Shown: positions 42,716-52,280 of the stretch, in pieces
Position numbering within the stretch: the first letter of the stretch is position 1
Layout: each line of letters opens with the position of its first letter
Origin: Amycolatopsis methanolica 239
Lineage (GTDB): Bacteria > Actinomycetota > Actinomycetes > Mycobacteriales > Pseudonocardiaceae
Assembly (NCBI RefSeq): GCF_000739085.1
Contig: NZ_CP009110.1
Span: forward strand, 2,170,001 to 2,234,000
Direction of reading: 5' to 3'
DNA length: 64,000 nucleotides
Notes under the pieces: generated by a model
Databases searched by the model: none
Told to the model about the DNA's origin: nothing
Seen by the model: only the letters and a program-made list of their open reading frames with translations
Made by a program: the position numbers and the translations under genes

Positions 42716-43357
42716 GTGCGGGGGTTCGTCCTGGGAACGCTGCTGGCCGCGGCGGTGCTGGCGTCGGCGTGCTCGGCCGAGCCGGAGGCGCCGCCGGTCG
42801 TGGTGCCTGGCGCGCCGGGGGAGCCGGCCCGCACGCTGCCCGCGGACGAGGCGAGCTCGGCGGTGCCTGCCAACCGGCACAACGACGCCGACGTGTCGTA
42901 CGCGCAGCGGATGATCATGCACCACCAGCAGGCGATCCGGATGGGCGAGCTGGCGCCGGCGCGGGCCGCGCGGGAGGACGTGAAGGGCCTGGCGGCCCGC
43001 ATCACCGCGACGCAGGCGCCGGAGATCACGTCGATGACGGCGTGGCTGCGGCAGCGGGGGCTCGAGGTGCCGGGGGAGCACGCCGGCCACCACGGCTCCC
43101 ACGGCGCGACGACCGGCATAGCGGGGGAGATGCCGGGGATGGCGACCGAGGAGCAGCTGGCCGCGCTGGCGGCCGCGACGGGCCCGGAGTTCGACCGGAT
43201 GTTCCTGCAGCTGATGACGGCGCACCACGAGGGCGCGATCACCATGGCGACGGAGGTGCTGGCCGCCGGGTCGGACGTGTTCGTGGAGGAGATGGCGACC
43301 GACGTGATCGCCTCGCAGAGCGATGAGGTGACGCGAATGCGCTCGATGGCCGGCTGA
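42716..43357 (+). CDS. DUF305 lipoprotein
   Basis: 213 residues from GTG 42716, with GAGGAGG six bases upstream. The lipobox LASAC is at 15-19. Two ferritin-like DUF305 helices carry YAQRMIMHHQQAIRMGELA and FLQLMTAHHEGAITMATEVL, with paired His and Met that suggest metal, possibly copper, binding. A His/Gly-rich loop (HAGHHGSHG) lies between them. The gene is divergent from the secreted LVIVD-repeat gene across 127 bp and is followed by a strong hairpin. Confidence 0.93.
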   Translation: MRGFVLGTLLAAAVLASACSAEPEAPPVVVPGAPGEPARTLPADEASSAVPANRHNDADVSYAQRMIMHHQQAIRMGELAPARAAREDVKGLAARITATQAPEITSMTAWLRQRGLEVPGEHAGHHGSHGATTGIAGEMPGMATEEQLAALAAATGPEFDRMFLQLMTAHHEGAITMATEVLAAGSDVFVEEMATDVIASQSDEVTRMRSMAG

Positions 43358-43368
43358 TTCGATTCCCC

Positions 43369-43404
43369 CAGCGAGGGCCGGCCCCGGCCCCGCGGCCCTC
43401 GCTG
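43369..43404 (+). terminator. Rho-independent-like hairpin after the DUF305 gene
   Basis: CAGCGAGGGCC (43369-43379) pairs perfectly with GGCCCTCGCTG (43394-43404) around a 14-base GC-only loop, starting 12 bases after the stop codon. No U-tract follows. Confidence 0.7.
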
Positions 43405-43873
43405 CTGCCGGCCTCGGCCCGCCGCCCGCCCCTCCGCCGCCCGCCGCTCCGCCGGCGGCCGCTCCGCCGGCGGCGGGGAGGTGGCCCGGAGGGGTCGGGC
43501 CTGCCATCGCCGCCCGGGCATGCCGCTGCGGCCGCCGGGCCCGCCGGGCCCGCTGGGGCCGCTGGGGCGGCGGGTCCGCTGAGGGTTGTGTCGCCTCTGG
43601 CGGGGTTGCCGAGGCTGCGCCTCCGGCGGCACCACCACAGGCGGCGAAATCATTCCGGCCGAGTGTTGGCCGTTCCGGGCAGTGCGTCCGCTGTCGGGGG
43701 CGGTGTGTTGGCCGTTGCGGGCGGTGTGTTGGCCGTTGCGGGCGGCGTGTTGGCTGATGCGGCCATCGTGCCGGCCCCTCTGCGGGTGCGACGCGCGGGC
43801 CAGTCATCCGCCGGTCGCACTTCGCGGGTGATTCCTCCTCTCCGTGGTGCGGCGCGCGCCGTCGAGGAGGATC
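43405..43873. other. Intergenic region with GC-rich low-complexity DNA
   Basis: The first 200 bases are extreme GC low-complexity sequence with repeated GCCGCC and CCGGCGG blocks. From 43660 there is a 21-bp tandem repeat, described separately. Open frames across this area (e.g. the upstream extension of the endonuclease-family frame) have Arg/Gly filler and no ribosome site, so I see no gene here. Confidence 0.5.
43660..43764. repeat. 21-bp tandem repeat, about five copies
   Basis: Units start at 43660, 43681, 43702, 43723 and 43744. The third and fourth are identical (GGTGTGTTGGCCGTTGCGGGC); the others are diverged. The exact 21-bp period equals seven codons or two helical turns. Confidence 0.7.
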
Positions 43874-43882
43874 GTGGGGTTC

Positions 43883-44044
43883 ATGGCGGAGCCGAACGTG
43901 ATGGGGTGGGCCGCGGCCGGTGGCGTCCTCATCCTGGCGATCATCGCGTCCGCTGCCCTCGGCGACGCGTGGTACTTCCTGGCCGGTGTGATGGCGGGCC
44001 TCGGTCTGCTGGCGGGCATGCGGTCGAGCACGCCCTCCAACTGA
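43883..44044 (+). CDS. Small two-helix membrane protein
   Basis: 53 residues from ATG 43883; GTG 43874, nearer the GAGGAGG at 43864-43870, would add three residues. Two hydrophobic helices, MGWAAAGGVLILAIIASAAL and WYFLAGVMAGLGLLAGM, are joined by GDA. The tail is polar (RSSTPSN). No family is recognised. Good ribosome-binding sequence and clean membrane topology support a real gene. It is convergent with the sigma-factor gene, 7 bases apart. Confidence 0.65.
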   Translation: MAEPNVMGWAAAGGVLILAIIASAALGDAWYFLAGVMAGLGLLAGMRSSTPSN

Positions 44045-44051
44045 GGCGGGA

Positions 44052-44498
44052 TCACCCGAGCGTCGCTCTGAGGCGGTCGAGCGCTCGGTGCTGCACCACG
44101 CGCACCTGGTTCACCGACAGCCCCAGCGCGGCGGCGGTCTCCTCAGCCGTCAGGCCCGCCGCCACGCGCAGCAGCACGATCTCCCGCTCCACGCCGGGCA
44201 GCGCCAGCACCGGTGAATCGGCCTCGGGGAAGCGGGCCCCGGCCACGGTCTGCGCCGTCAGTTCGTACGCAAGCGCGGGGAAGGAGCCCCTCCAGCCGGG
44301 CAGCGCGTGCAGGATCGCCAGGCACGCCTCCTGCGCCACCTCGTCCGCGCCCCGGCTCAGCCGCGCCCGGCAGTACCGCACGACGACCGGCGTCACCGCG
44401 GCGACCAGTTCCCCGATCGCCCCCGTCTCGCCACCGGCGGCGGCCGCCACCAGGTCCGCGCCGGGCAGCCGCGCGCTCATCACACCCTGCGCCGCCAT
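44052..44498 (-). CDS. Short ShbA-like sigma-70 factor
   Basis: 148 residues from ATG 44498, behind GAGGAGGGGGAG. The beginning (MSARLPGADLVAAAAGGETGAIGELVAAVTPVVVRYCRARLS) and the phrase DEVAQEACLAILHALP match the ShbA-type sigma factors that drive expression of the principal sigma factor in Streptomyces. Region 4 is VEREIVLLRVAAGLTAEETAAALGLSVNQVRVVQHRAL. The middle is shorter than usual, with part of region 2 (after ALPGWRG) missing or altered, so promoter recognition may be changed. It may be a second, diverged copy of the family. Confidence 0.75.
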   Translation of the reverse strand: MAAQGVMSARLPGADLVAAAAGGETGAIGELVAAVTPVVVRYCRARLSRGADEVAQEACLAILHALPGWRGSFPALAYELTAQTVAGARFPEADSPVLALPGVEREIVLLRVAAGLTAEETAAALGLSVNQVRVVQHRALDRLRATLG

Positions 44499-44571
44499 CG
44501 CGCTCCCCCTCCTCGACAACTCCCACGCGCGAACCGCCCGCCCGGTTGCCTCGGCCGCTAAGGTGATCATC

Positions 44572-45384
44572 ATGCGGCTCGCAGTGGCGATCATCGCGGC
44601 GGTTCTGGCCTTCGGCGCGGCTCCGGCGGACGCCGCGCCCAGGCCGCTCACCGTCGCCAGTTACAATATCCATGCGGGCGCCGGGCAGGACGGCGTCTTC
44701 GACCTCGCCCGCACCGCCGCCGCGATCCGCGACCTGCACGCGGACGTCGTGGGGCTCCAGGAGGTCGACGTCCACTGGGACGCGCGCAGCGACTACCGCG
44801 ATGAGGCCGCCGAACTCGCGCGCGCCCTGAAGATGCACGTGTTCTTCGCGCCGATCTACGACCTCGACCCGCCCGCGCCCGGTGCGCCGCGCCGCCAGTA
44901 CGGCGTCGCCGTGCTGAGCCGCTTCCCGATCGTCGCCGCGCGGAACCTCGAGATCACCCGGTTGTCCACGCTCACCCCGGACGCCACCCCCGCCCCCGCA
45001 CCGGGGTTCGCGGAGGTCACCGTCGCCGCCGACGGCGGACCGGTCCGCGTCTACACCACCCACCTGGACTACCGCGCCGACCCGTCCGTGCGGCAGGCGC
45101 AGGTCGCCGACATGCTCGCCGTCCTCGGACGGCTGCCCGGGCCGGAGATCCTCACCGGCGATTTCAACGCCGAACCAGCCGCCCCCGAGCTCGCTCCACT
45201 GTGGACCGATCTGGCCGACGCGAACCCGCGCGCGGGCACCTACCCGGCCGCGGAACCCGTGACGCGCATCGACTTCGTGACCGCGTCCCCGCACTTCGGG
45301 ATCCGGGCCGCCCGCGCCATGGCGACGACGGCCTCCGACCACCGGCCGGTGGTCGCCGAGCTGGACCGGATGCGGCCGTTGTAG
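44572..45384 (+). CDS. Secreted endonuclease/exonuclease/phosphatase-family protein
   Basis: 270 residues from ATG 44572; GTG 44563 is a close alternative. A Sec signal peptide (MRLAVAIIAAVLAFGAAPADAAP) is followed by the EEP fold: VASYNIHAG near 30, VVGLQEVD near 60 with the catalytic Glu, YTTHLDYR, LTGDFNAEP near 200 and SDHRPVVAEL at the end. All catalytic residues (Glu, Asp, Asn, Asp, His) appear present. The substrate could be nucleic acid, phosphoinositide or sphingomyelin. It is divergent from the short sigma factor gene. Confidence 0.92.
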   Translation: MRLAVAIIAAVLAFGAAPADAAPRPLTVASYNIHAGAGQDGVFDLARTAAAIRDLHADVVGLQEVDVHWDARSDYRDEAAELARALKMHVFFAPIYDLDPPAPGAPRRQYGVAVLSRFPIVAARNLEITRLSTLTPDATPAPAPGFAEVTVAADGGPVRVYTTHLDYRADPSVRQAQVADMLAVLGRLPGPEILTGDFNAEPAAPELAPLWTDLADANPRAGTYPAAEPVTRIDFVTASPHFGIRAARAMATTASDHRPVVAELDRMRPL

Positions 45385-45391
45385 GCGCTGC

Positions 45392-46066
45392 TCACGCGTG
45401 CAGGAGGTGCGGCAGGACGGCGGGGTCGTCCAGCGCTGTCACGTAGAGCGCCGGCCTGCCGGAACCCGGCCACCGCAATGGTGTACGGGCGGGCTACGCG
45501 CTGTCCGTGACCACGACCAGCGACAGCCCGGCCGCCTGCGCCGCCGTCGCGCCCGCCGCTGAGTCCTCCAGCGCCACGGAGCCCGGCGGGTCGGCCCCGA
45601 GCCTGCGGCACGCGGCCCGGTAGACGTCCGGCGCCGGTTTGGGCGCCGCCACCTCGTCGGTGCTGACGACCGCCCGGAACGCCGGACGCAGACCGGCCCC
45701 GCTCAGCACCTCCGACAGCACCCCGGACGGCGCGTTCGACGCCACCGCCGGAACGCGCCCGGCCAGCGTGGAAACGAGTTCCAGCGCCCCCGGCAGCGCG
45801 GCGGGCGGCCGGAGTTCGACCGCGGTCCGCAGGGCCTCGTCCAGCATCTTCGCGACCCGGCCGGTCTCCCCGGACTGGCCGGCCCACAGGGCGATCCGCG
45901 CGGCCGCCGCACCCACCGACGCCCCGGCCAGCGTGGCGAACTGCCGGTCGCTCAGCTCCAGCTCCAAGGCCTGCGCCCCGGTCCGGAACGCGGTGTACCG
46001 GGCCGCCGCCGTGTCCAGCGGCAGACCGTCACAGTCGAAGACCACGGCACGGCGGATCGCGGACAT
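45392..46066 (-). pseudogene. HAD-family hydrolase with premature amber stop
   Basis: From ATG 46066 the protein reads MSAIRRAVVFDCDGLPLDTAAARY, with the HAD nucleophile motif DCDG. It continues through SNAPSG and KPAPDVYRAACRRLG to VVVTDSA, then TAG at 45494-45496 after 190 residues. The same frame continues for 33 codons with good codon use (GRPALYVTALDDPAVLPHLL) to TGA 45392-45394. A single nonsense mutation therefore removes the natural C-terminus. The core motifs remain, so partial function is conceivable. The neighbouring plus-strand genes are also broken. Confidence 0.65.
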
Positions 46067-46085
46067 GGGCACCTGACCCTTCCCG

Positions 46086-46437
46086 TGGCTGGAACAACTT
46101 TCCGAGCCGTCCACTCTGGAGGAGGTGGCGGGCCAGTACCTCGGGCTGCTCAAGCTGGAGCCGGCGGGGTAAGCCGCGTTGTCCGCGGAACTGTCGCGTT
46201 CGGACACCCGCCGGGACACGACCGGACTGCTGCGGCGGTTGATCGCGCGGGAGTTCGCCGTGCGGGCCGTCCCGGTGCCGGGCCCGTGGCACGAGTTCGA
46301 CTCCGCGCGGGACTGCCTGGTGGGGGAGCCGGTGCTGCGGGAGCTGGACGAGGTGCTGTCCGGTCGCCTCCCTGCTCGCCGCCGCGGGTCGCGGTGCTCG
46401 GCGGGCTCGCCGGATGCGCGCTGGGGCGGCGGGCGAC
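46086..46437 (+). pseudogene. C-terminal remnant of a nucleotidyltransferase-like gene
   Basis: One frame reads WLEQLSEPSTLEEVAGQYLGLLKLEPAG and ends in TAA near 46170. The signal then resumes in another frame (LSAELSRSDTRRDTTGLLRRLIAREFAVRAV, GPWHEFDSARDCLVGEPVLREL). Together these resemble the C-terminal third of sugar-phosphate or choline-phosphate nucleotidyltransferases, including a WHEFD motif. The N-terminal nucleotide-binding part is absent: the upstream space is occupied by the divergent HAD gene. I take it as a truncated, frame-disrupted remnant. Confidence 0.55.
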
Positions 46438-47279
46438 ATGACCGACAAGGTGTTCTACCTGCTGCACGGCCTGCAGGACCGCTACAGCGCGCTGTACCAG
46501 GACAACATCGCCCGGCTCGGCCCGCGGGACGTGCTCGTCGCCAGCATCGTCAGCTCCGGCCAGTCCTACCTGGGCGGCATCCTCGTCGAACTCGGCCTCA
46601 ACTACGCCGACGCCTACACCGAGGCCCTGCGGGAGGACGGCGCCAGCGAACCCGTCGCCGCCTACGACGACTACCGCGAGCGCCTGGCTACGCCGGACGC
46701 GCCGCGACGGCCTTGGCCCCGGTTCGTCAAGACCCACCTCACGCCACGGTTCTTCACCGGCCGCCCGCTGCTCGGCGTGTGGATCCTGGTCCGCGATCCC
46801 CGCGACGCACTGTACTCGTGGTACCGCTTCCGCACCGAGTTCGTGCGGGACCAGCTCGACCGGCTGGCCACCTCGTTCGAGGACTGGCTGTGCCGACCGG
46901 TCTCGACCGGCTCGACGACTGGGCGGACTTCCACCGCCGCTGGCTCGGCGGTGCCGGCCGCCTGGCCCGGTCGGCGATCACCACGTTCGAAGACCTCAAA
47001 CGCGACCCGCTGCCGACGTTGCGGGCCGGGCTGCGCGCGTTCGGACTGTCCATTCCGGACTCAAACATCGCCGCGGCGGTGCTGAGCAGCGACTTCCAGA
47101 CCGTGCGCCGCCGCGAACGCGACCGGGGCGGCGACGGTCCCGGCATCCTCCGCCAGGGACAGCCGGAGGAATGGCGGACGTGGATGAGCCCGTCCACCGC
47201 GGACCTCTTCGGACGGGCGCACGTCGCCGCGCTCGCCCGCCGGTTCGGTTACCACCTCGGAGAAAGGGCACGGTCATGA
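46438..47279 (+). pseudogene. Frameshifted sulfotransferase-like gene
   Basis: From ATG 46438 the protein reads MTDKVFYLLHGLQDRYSALYQDNI, then VASIVSSGQSYLGGIL (a PAPS-type loop) and WILVRDPRDALYSWYRF, the 3'-phosphate-binding signature of sulfotransferases. Near 46890 the coding signal moves to another frame (LDRLDDWADFHRRWLGG, TTFEDLKRDPLPTLRAGL) and runs to TGA 47277. A one-base change explains it. The complete product would be about 280 residues. It overlaps the next broken gene by 4 bases, so these were once an operon. Confidence 0.75.
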
Positions 47280-47943
47280 CCCTGGCGCAGGGGTGACTTC
47301 ACCACGCTCGCGGAAAGCTACTCGCGCTACCGCGAGGGCTACTCGCCCGCGGTGCGGGACGCGATCCTCGGCCTGTGCGCGCGCCCGGTGTGCAGCCTCG
47401 ACGTGGCCGACGTCGGCGCGGGCACCGGCATCTGGAGCCGGATGCTGGCCGCGCGGCTGCCCGCGTCGCTGACCGCCGTCGAGCCCAACGACGCGATGCG
47501 GGAGCAGGGTGTTGAGGACAGCTACGGGCTGCGGATCACGTGGCACGCGGGCAGCGGGGGGCGGGTGGTTCGCCGCGCTGTGGAACCCGCGCGAGGTCGA
47601 GGCGAACCCGCTGCTCGCCGAGATCGAAGGCGAGATCCGGCGACTCAGGCCCGACCTGCGGCGGGTGTCCTCGGGCCGGTCCGGCATCACCGCCACGTTG
47701 ACCGCGCGGCTGGCGGCCGAGCCCGGCTACGGCCCGCCGCTCTACCTGGAGGCCCGCCACGTGGTGCGGCAGACGGTGGAGCACTACCTCGGCGTGTGGC
47801 GCTCGGCGAACGACGTCCAGGCACAGCTCGCCCCCGCGGTGTTCGCGAAGTTCCTCGGCCACGTACGCGAGGCGCTGGCCGAGCACGACGTCGTGGAGAC
47901 GACGTACGTGACCCGCGCGTGGGCGGTGCAGCGGCTGCCTTAG
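47276..47943 (+). pseudogene. Broken SAM-dependent methyltransferase
   Basis: ATG 47276 gives MTLAQG and then an immediate TGA. One base away the frame reads DFTTLAESYSRYREGYSPAV and VADVGAGTGIWSRMLAARLP, the SAM-binding motif I. After NDAMREQGVE the middle of the domain is missing and a third frame takes over (GWFAALWNPREVEANPLLAEI, YVTRAWAVQRLP) to TAG 47941-47943. At least two frameshifts and one internal deletion are needed. Two lesions fall in G runs. Confidence 0.75.
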
Positions 47944-48671
47944 AGGTTGAGCAGCGTCTGGTCCGGCCCGGTCGCGTTCAGGTCCAGCGCACGCAGCGCC
48001 GCCCAGACGGTCGCCTGGTTGGCGGTCACGATCGGCTTGCCGAGCTCGGCTTCCAGGGGCGCGATGAGGTCGTAGGTCGGCAGTGCGGTGCAGCTGACGA
48101 AGATCGCGTCCGCGTCCGGGCGGTCGCCGGCGCGGATGAGCTCCGCCACCTCGGCGTAGCCGGCGGTCAGCACCTCGCGCACCGGGAGGCCCAGCGGCGT
48201 GCACGCGACGACGTCGAACCCGGCGGTGCACAGGAAGTCGCGCAGGCGGTTCCCCAACAGGCGCTCGTAGGGGTGCACGACCGCGACCCGCTGCGCCTTG
48301 ACGGTGCGCAGCGCGGACACCGCCGCCCCCGACGTGGTCAGCGCGCGGGGCGCGCCGGCGTCCAGCATGGCCTGGCGCAGCGCGGCCTCGCCGAGCGTGC
48401 CGCCGACGAAACTGCACGCGGTGCAGGCGTAGATCACGACCTCGGCGCCGACCGCGCACACCTCGCGCGTCGGGCGGCGGACGGTTGCGGGCCGGTTGAG
48501 CGCCGACGCCGAGTCGAGGTCGTCGCCCTCGGGCGAGCCGCCGGTGCGGGCGATGAACAGGCTCACGGTCGGCGGCACCCACCGCCACAGCTCGCGGTCA
48601 CGGGCGAAGTCGTAGGGCGCGACGATGCCGACGCCCGTCTGGGGTTCCGGCCCCTGAACGTGGCGTTTCAT
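47940..48671 (-). CDS. Maleate cis-trans isomerase / Asp-Glu racemase-family protein
   Basis: 243 residues from ATG 48671. The two catalytic cysteines sit in VVIYACTACSFVGG near 80 and IFVSCTALPTYDL near 195, as in maleate isomerase and arylmalonate decarboxylase. The segments TGVGIVAPYDFARDREL and RVAVVHPYERLLGNRL are also typical. It may isomerise maleate to fumarate in nicotinate or N-heterocycle degradation, or racemise a related acid. A 38-bp gap separates it from a divergent RpiR-type regulator that probably controls it. Confidence 0.85.
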   Translation of the reverse strand: MKRHVQGPEPQTGVGIVAPYDFARDRELWRWVPPTVSLFIARTGGSPEGDDLDSASALNRPATVRRPTREVCAVGAEVVIYACTACSFVGGTLGEAALRQAMLDAGAPRALTTSGAAVSALRTVKAQRVAVVHPYERLLGNRLRDFLCTAGFDVVACTPLGLPVREVLTAGYAEVAELIRAGDRPDADAIFVSCTALPTYDLIAPLEAELGKPIVTANQATVWAALRALDLNATGPDQTLLNL

Positions 48672-48709
48672 ACGCGCAGGGTACCCGAACCGTCCCGCTT
48701 CCTGCGCCC

Positions 48710-49531
48710 GTGACCGGCGGAATCGACGAGGCGTCGTGGGTGCCCGGCTCGGTGGCCGAGCGGGCGCGGGCCGCGCAGGTGCTGCTGGCACGCGGGTCCG
48801 ACGTGGTGCGGATGTCGGTCAGCGAGATCGCCGCCGCCGCGGGCACCGGGGTCGGGACCGTGGTGCGGACGTGCCAGAGCCTGGGGTTCAAGGGCGTCCA
48901 GGACGCGAAGATCGCGCTCGCGCAGAACCTCGCGCCGCTGGTCATCGACCGCGGCGATTCTCCCGCCGACGTGCTCGCGAAGCTGGCCGCGAGCAGTGCT
49001 GACGCGCTGCAGCGGGCCCGGTCGAGCGTGGACGCGGCGGCGCTGAAGCGGGCGGCCGGGATGCTGGCCGCGGCGACGCGGGTGCTGGTGCTCGGGGTCG
49101 GGACGAGCGCGCCGCTCGCGCAGGACGCCGCCTACTGGCTGCTGACGCTGGGCATCGCGGCCGAGGCCCCAGCCGATGTGCACGTCCAGCACGTGCGCGC
49201 CGGATTGCCGCGGCCGGGGGACGTGGTGGTGGCGGTGAGCCACACCGGAGCGACCCGGGAGACGGTGAGCGCGGACCGGCGGGCGACGGAGTCCGGCGCG
49301 GCGGTGGTCGCGGTGACCAGCTTCGCGACGACGCCGCTGACGGAGGTCGCCGACGCCGCCCTGGTCGCCGGGGGACTGGAGACGAGGTGCCGCGTCGAGG
49401 CGATGACGAGCAGGCTGGCGCACCTGGTGGTGCTGGACGCGTTGTTCGTGAGCCTGCTGCTCGCGGAGCCCGCCCGGTCGGCGGAGGCGCAGGCGCTGGT
49501 GGCCGATGTGCTGAGCGAGCACCGGTTCTGA
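48710..49531 (+). CDS. MurR/RpiR-family transcriptional regulator
   Basis: 273 residues from GTG 48710. The N-terminal HTH (MSVSEIAAAAGTGVGTVVRTCQSLGFKGVQDAKIAL) is the RpiR type. Residues 115-245 form a SIS phosphosugar-binding domain (VLVLGVGTSAPLAQDAAYWL, then VVAVSHTGATRETV). Such regulators respond to sugar phosphates or amino-sugar derivatives. It is divergent from the isomerase gene and convergent with the LacI gene of the rhamnose operon, so either could be its target. Confidence 0.92.
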   Translation: MTGGIDEASWVPGSVAERARAAQVLLARGSDVVRMSVSEIAAAAGTGVGTVVRTCQSLGFKGVQDAKIALAQNLAPLVIDRGDSPADVLAKLAASSADALQRARSSVDAAALKRAAGMLAAATRVLVLGVGTSAPLAQDAAYWLLTLGIAAEAPADVHVQHVRAGLPRPGDVVVAVSHTGATRETVSADRRATESGAAVVAVTSFATTPLTEVADAALVAGGLETRCRVEAMTSRLAHLVVLDALFVSLLLAEPARSAEAQALVADVLSEHRF

Positions 49532-49545
49532 GGCCGCCCCCGGCG

Positions 49546-50601
49546 TCAGGCACCGTGGCGGGTGGAGGCTCGTACCACCAGTTCGGGTGTGAACACGACC
49601 TGCTGGTGCTCGTGGCCGGGGTCGCTTGTCTCCAGCAGCAGCAGCTCCGCCGCCGTCCGGCCGAGCTGCCTGCGGGGCTGCCGCACCGAGGTGAGCGGCA
49701 CGGCGGCCGCCGCGGCGAAGTCGATGTCGTCGTACCCCACGATCGCCAGGTCGTCCGGCACCCGCAGCCGCAGGCTGACACACGTCTGCAGCAACCCCAA
49801 GGCCAGCAGATCATTGGCGCAGAACGCAGCCGTCGGCCGCAGTGACGACGGCAGCCCGGCCAGGCGCTGCCCGGCGGTCCGGCCCTCCGCCACCGTCAAC
49901 GCCGACGTCGTCAGGTCGACCAGGTCCGCCGGGCCCAGCCCGGCCTCCTTCATCGCCCGCAGCGCGCCCTCCCGTCGGTCGCGCACTTGCCCGAGCGAAT
50001 CGGGGCCGCCGATGAACGCCACCCGCCGGTGACCCAGCTCCAGCAGGTGCTGCACCGCGAGCCGCCCGCCCAGCACATCGTCCACGGCCACCGAGCAGTG
50101 ATCGCCCGACTGCCCGGTCCGGTCCACGATCACCAGCGGGATCCCGTGCGCCGCCGTCTCCGCGAGCACCGGGGCGTCCGGGTCGACCGGCGTGATCAGG
50201 ATGCCCTGCACCCGCTGCTGCTCCAGCCGGCTCAGGTAGTCGCGCTCGCGCTCGGCGCGGTTCGCGCTGTTGCACAGGAACAACGACAGCTCGGCTTCGT
50301 CGGCCGCGTCCTCCACGCCCTCGGCCACGTCGGTGAAGAACGGGTTGCTCCCGTCGAGCATCACGTACGCCAGGATCCGGCTGCGCCCGGCCCGCAGCTG
50401 CCGAGCCGTTTCGTTGCGCACGAACTTCAGCTCGGCCATCGCCGCCTCGACCTTCGCGCGCGTGCGCGGGCTGACGCGGTCCGGCCGGTTGAGCACGTTC
50501 GACACGGTCCCCAGTGACACGCCTGCCGCCGCCGCGACGTCCTTGATCCCCGCCGCCCGGGGCTCCGGAACAGCAGCCCCATCCGTGGTCGTGCGCGCCA
50601 T
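49546..50601 (-). CDS. LacI-family repressor of the rhamnose operon
   Basis: 351 residues from ATG 50601, behind GGAAGGGTC. The helix-turn-helix is GIKDVAAAAGVSLGTVSNVLNRPDRVSPRTRAKVEAAM. The periplasmic-binding-protein-like effector domain follows (VMLDGSNPFFTDVAEGVEDAA, AAFCANDLLALGLLQ, VGYDDIDFA). It is divergent from the L-rhamnose transport and catabolism genes across 161 bp containing two LacI-type half-palindromes. By context it should be released by rhamnose, rhamnulose or a phosphate of it. Confidence 0.92.
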   Translation of the reverse strand: MARTTTDGAAVPEPRAAGIKDVAAAAGVSLGTVSNVLNRPDRVSPRTRAKVEAAMAELKFVRNETARQLRAGRSRILAYVMLDGSNPFFTDVAEGVEDAADEAELSLFLCNSANRAERERDYLSRLEQQRVQGILITPVDPDAPVLAETAAHGIPLVIVDRTGQSGDHCSVAVDDVLGGRLAVQHLLELGHRRVAFIGGPDSLGQVRDRREGALRAMKEAGLGPADLVDLTTSALTVAEGRTAGQRLAGLPSSLRPTAAFCANDLLALGLLQTCVSLRLRVPDDLAIVGYDDIDFAAAAAVPLTSVRQPRRQLGRTAAELLLLETSDPGHEHQQVVFTPELVVRASTRHGA

Positions 50602-50613
50602 GTGACCCTTCCG

Positions 50614-50627
50614 TTGAAACGTGTAAC
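50614..50627. promoter_or_regulatory. LacI-type operator near the repressor start
   Basis: TTGAAACGTGTAAC contains one good TGAAACG half-site and a weaker second half, 13 bases upstream of the repressor ATG. It is placed for autoregulation. Confidence 0.45.
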
Positions 50628-50690
50628 AAGCACCGATGTTATCGGATCGCGACCGAGAAAACGCGCCTGAACTGGGCTGGAAACTTGTCG

Positions 50691-50748
50691 TTGACTTCGT
50701 GATCCAGCGCATAGTAGCGTCAGCGCGCCAGGTTTGTGAAACCTTTCA
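50691..50748 (+). promoter_or_regulatory. Rhamnose operon promoter and LacI operator
   Basis: TTGACT (50691-50696) and TAGCGT (50715-50720), 18 bases apart, form a plausible promoter. Near +10 is TGAAACCTTTCA (50737-50748), a palindrome with 5-bp arms close to the LacI-family consensus TGAAACGTTTCA. A repressor bound here would block elongation. The ribosome site GGAGG (50753-50757) follows. Confidence 0.6.
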
Positions 50749-50762
50749 TTTCGGAGGTCGCG

Positions 50763-52276
<1,514 letters not shown>

Positions 52277-52280
<4 letters not shown>

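Noticed and set aside
43660..43764. CRISPR or iteron origin
   Set aside because: Directly abutting 21-bp units with no spacers, AT-rich region or replication gene.
43588..44571. N-terminal extension of the endonuclease/phosphatase gene
   Set aside because: It would bury a clear signal peptide and crosses low-complexity repeat DNA, so the start at 44572 is used.
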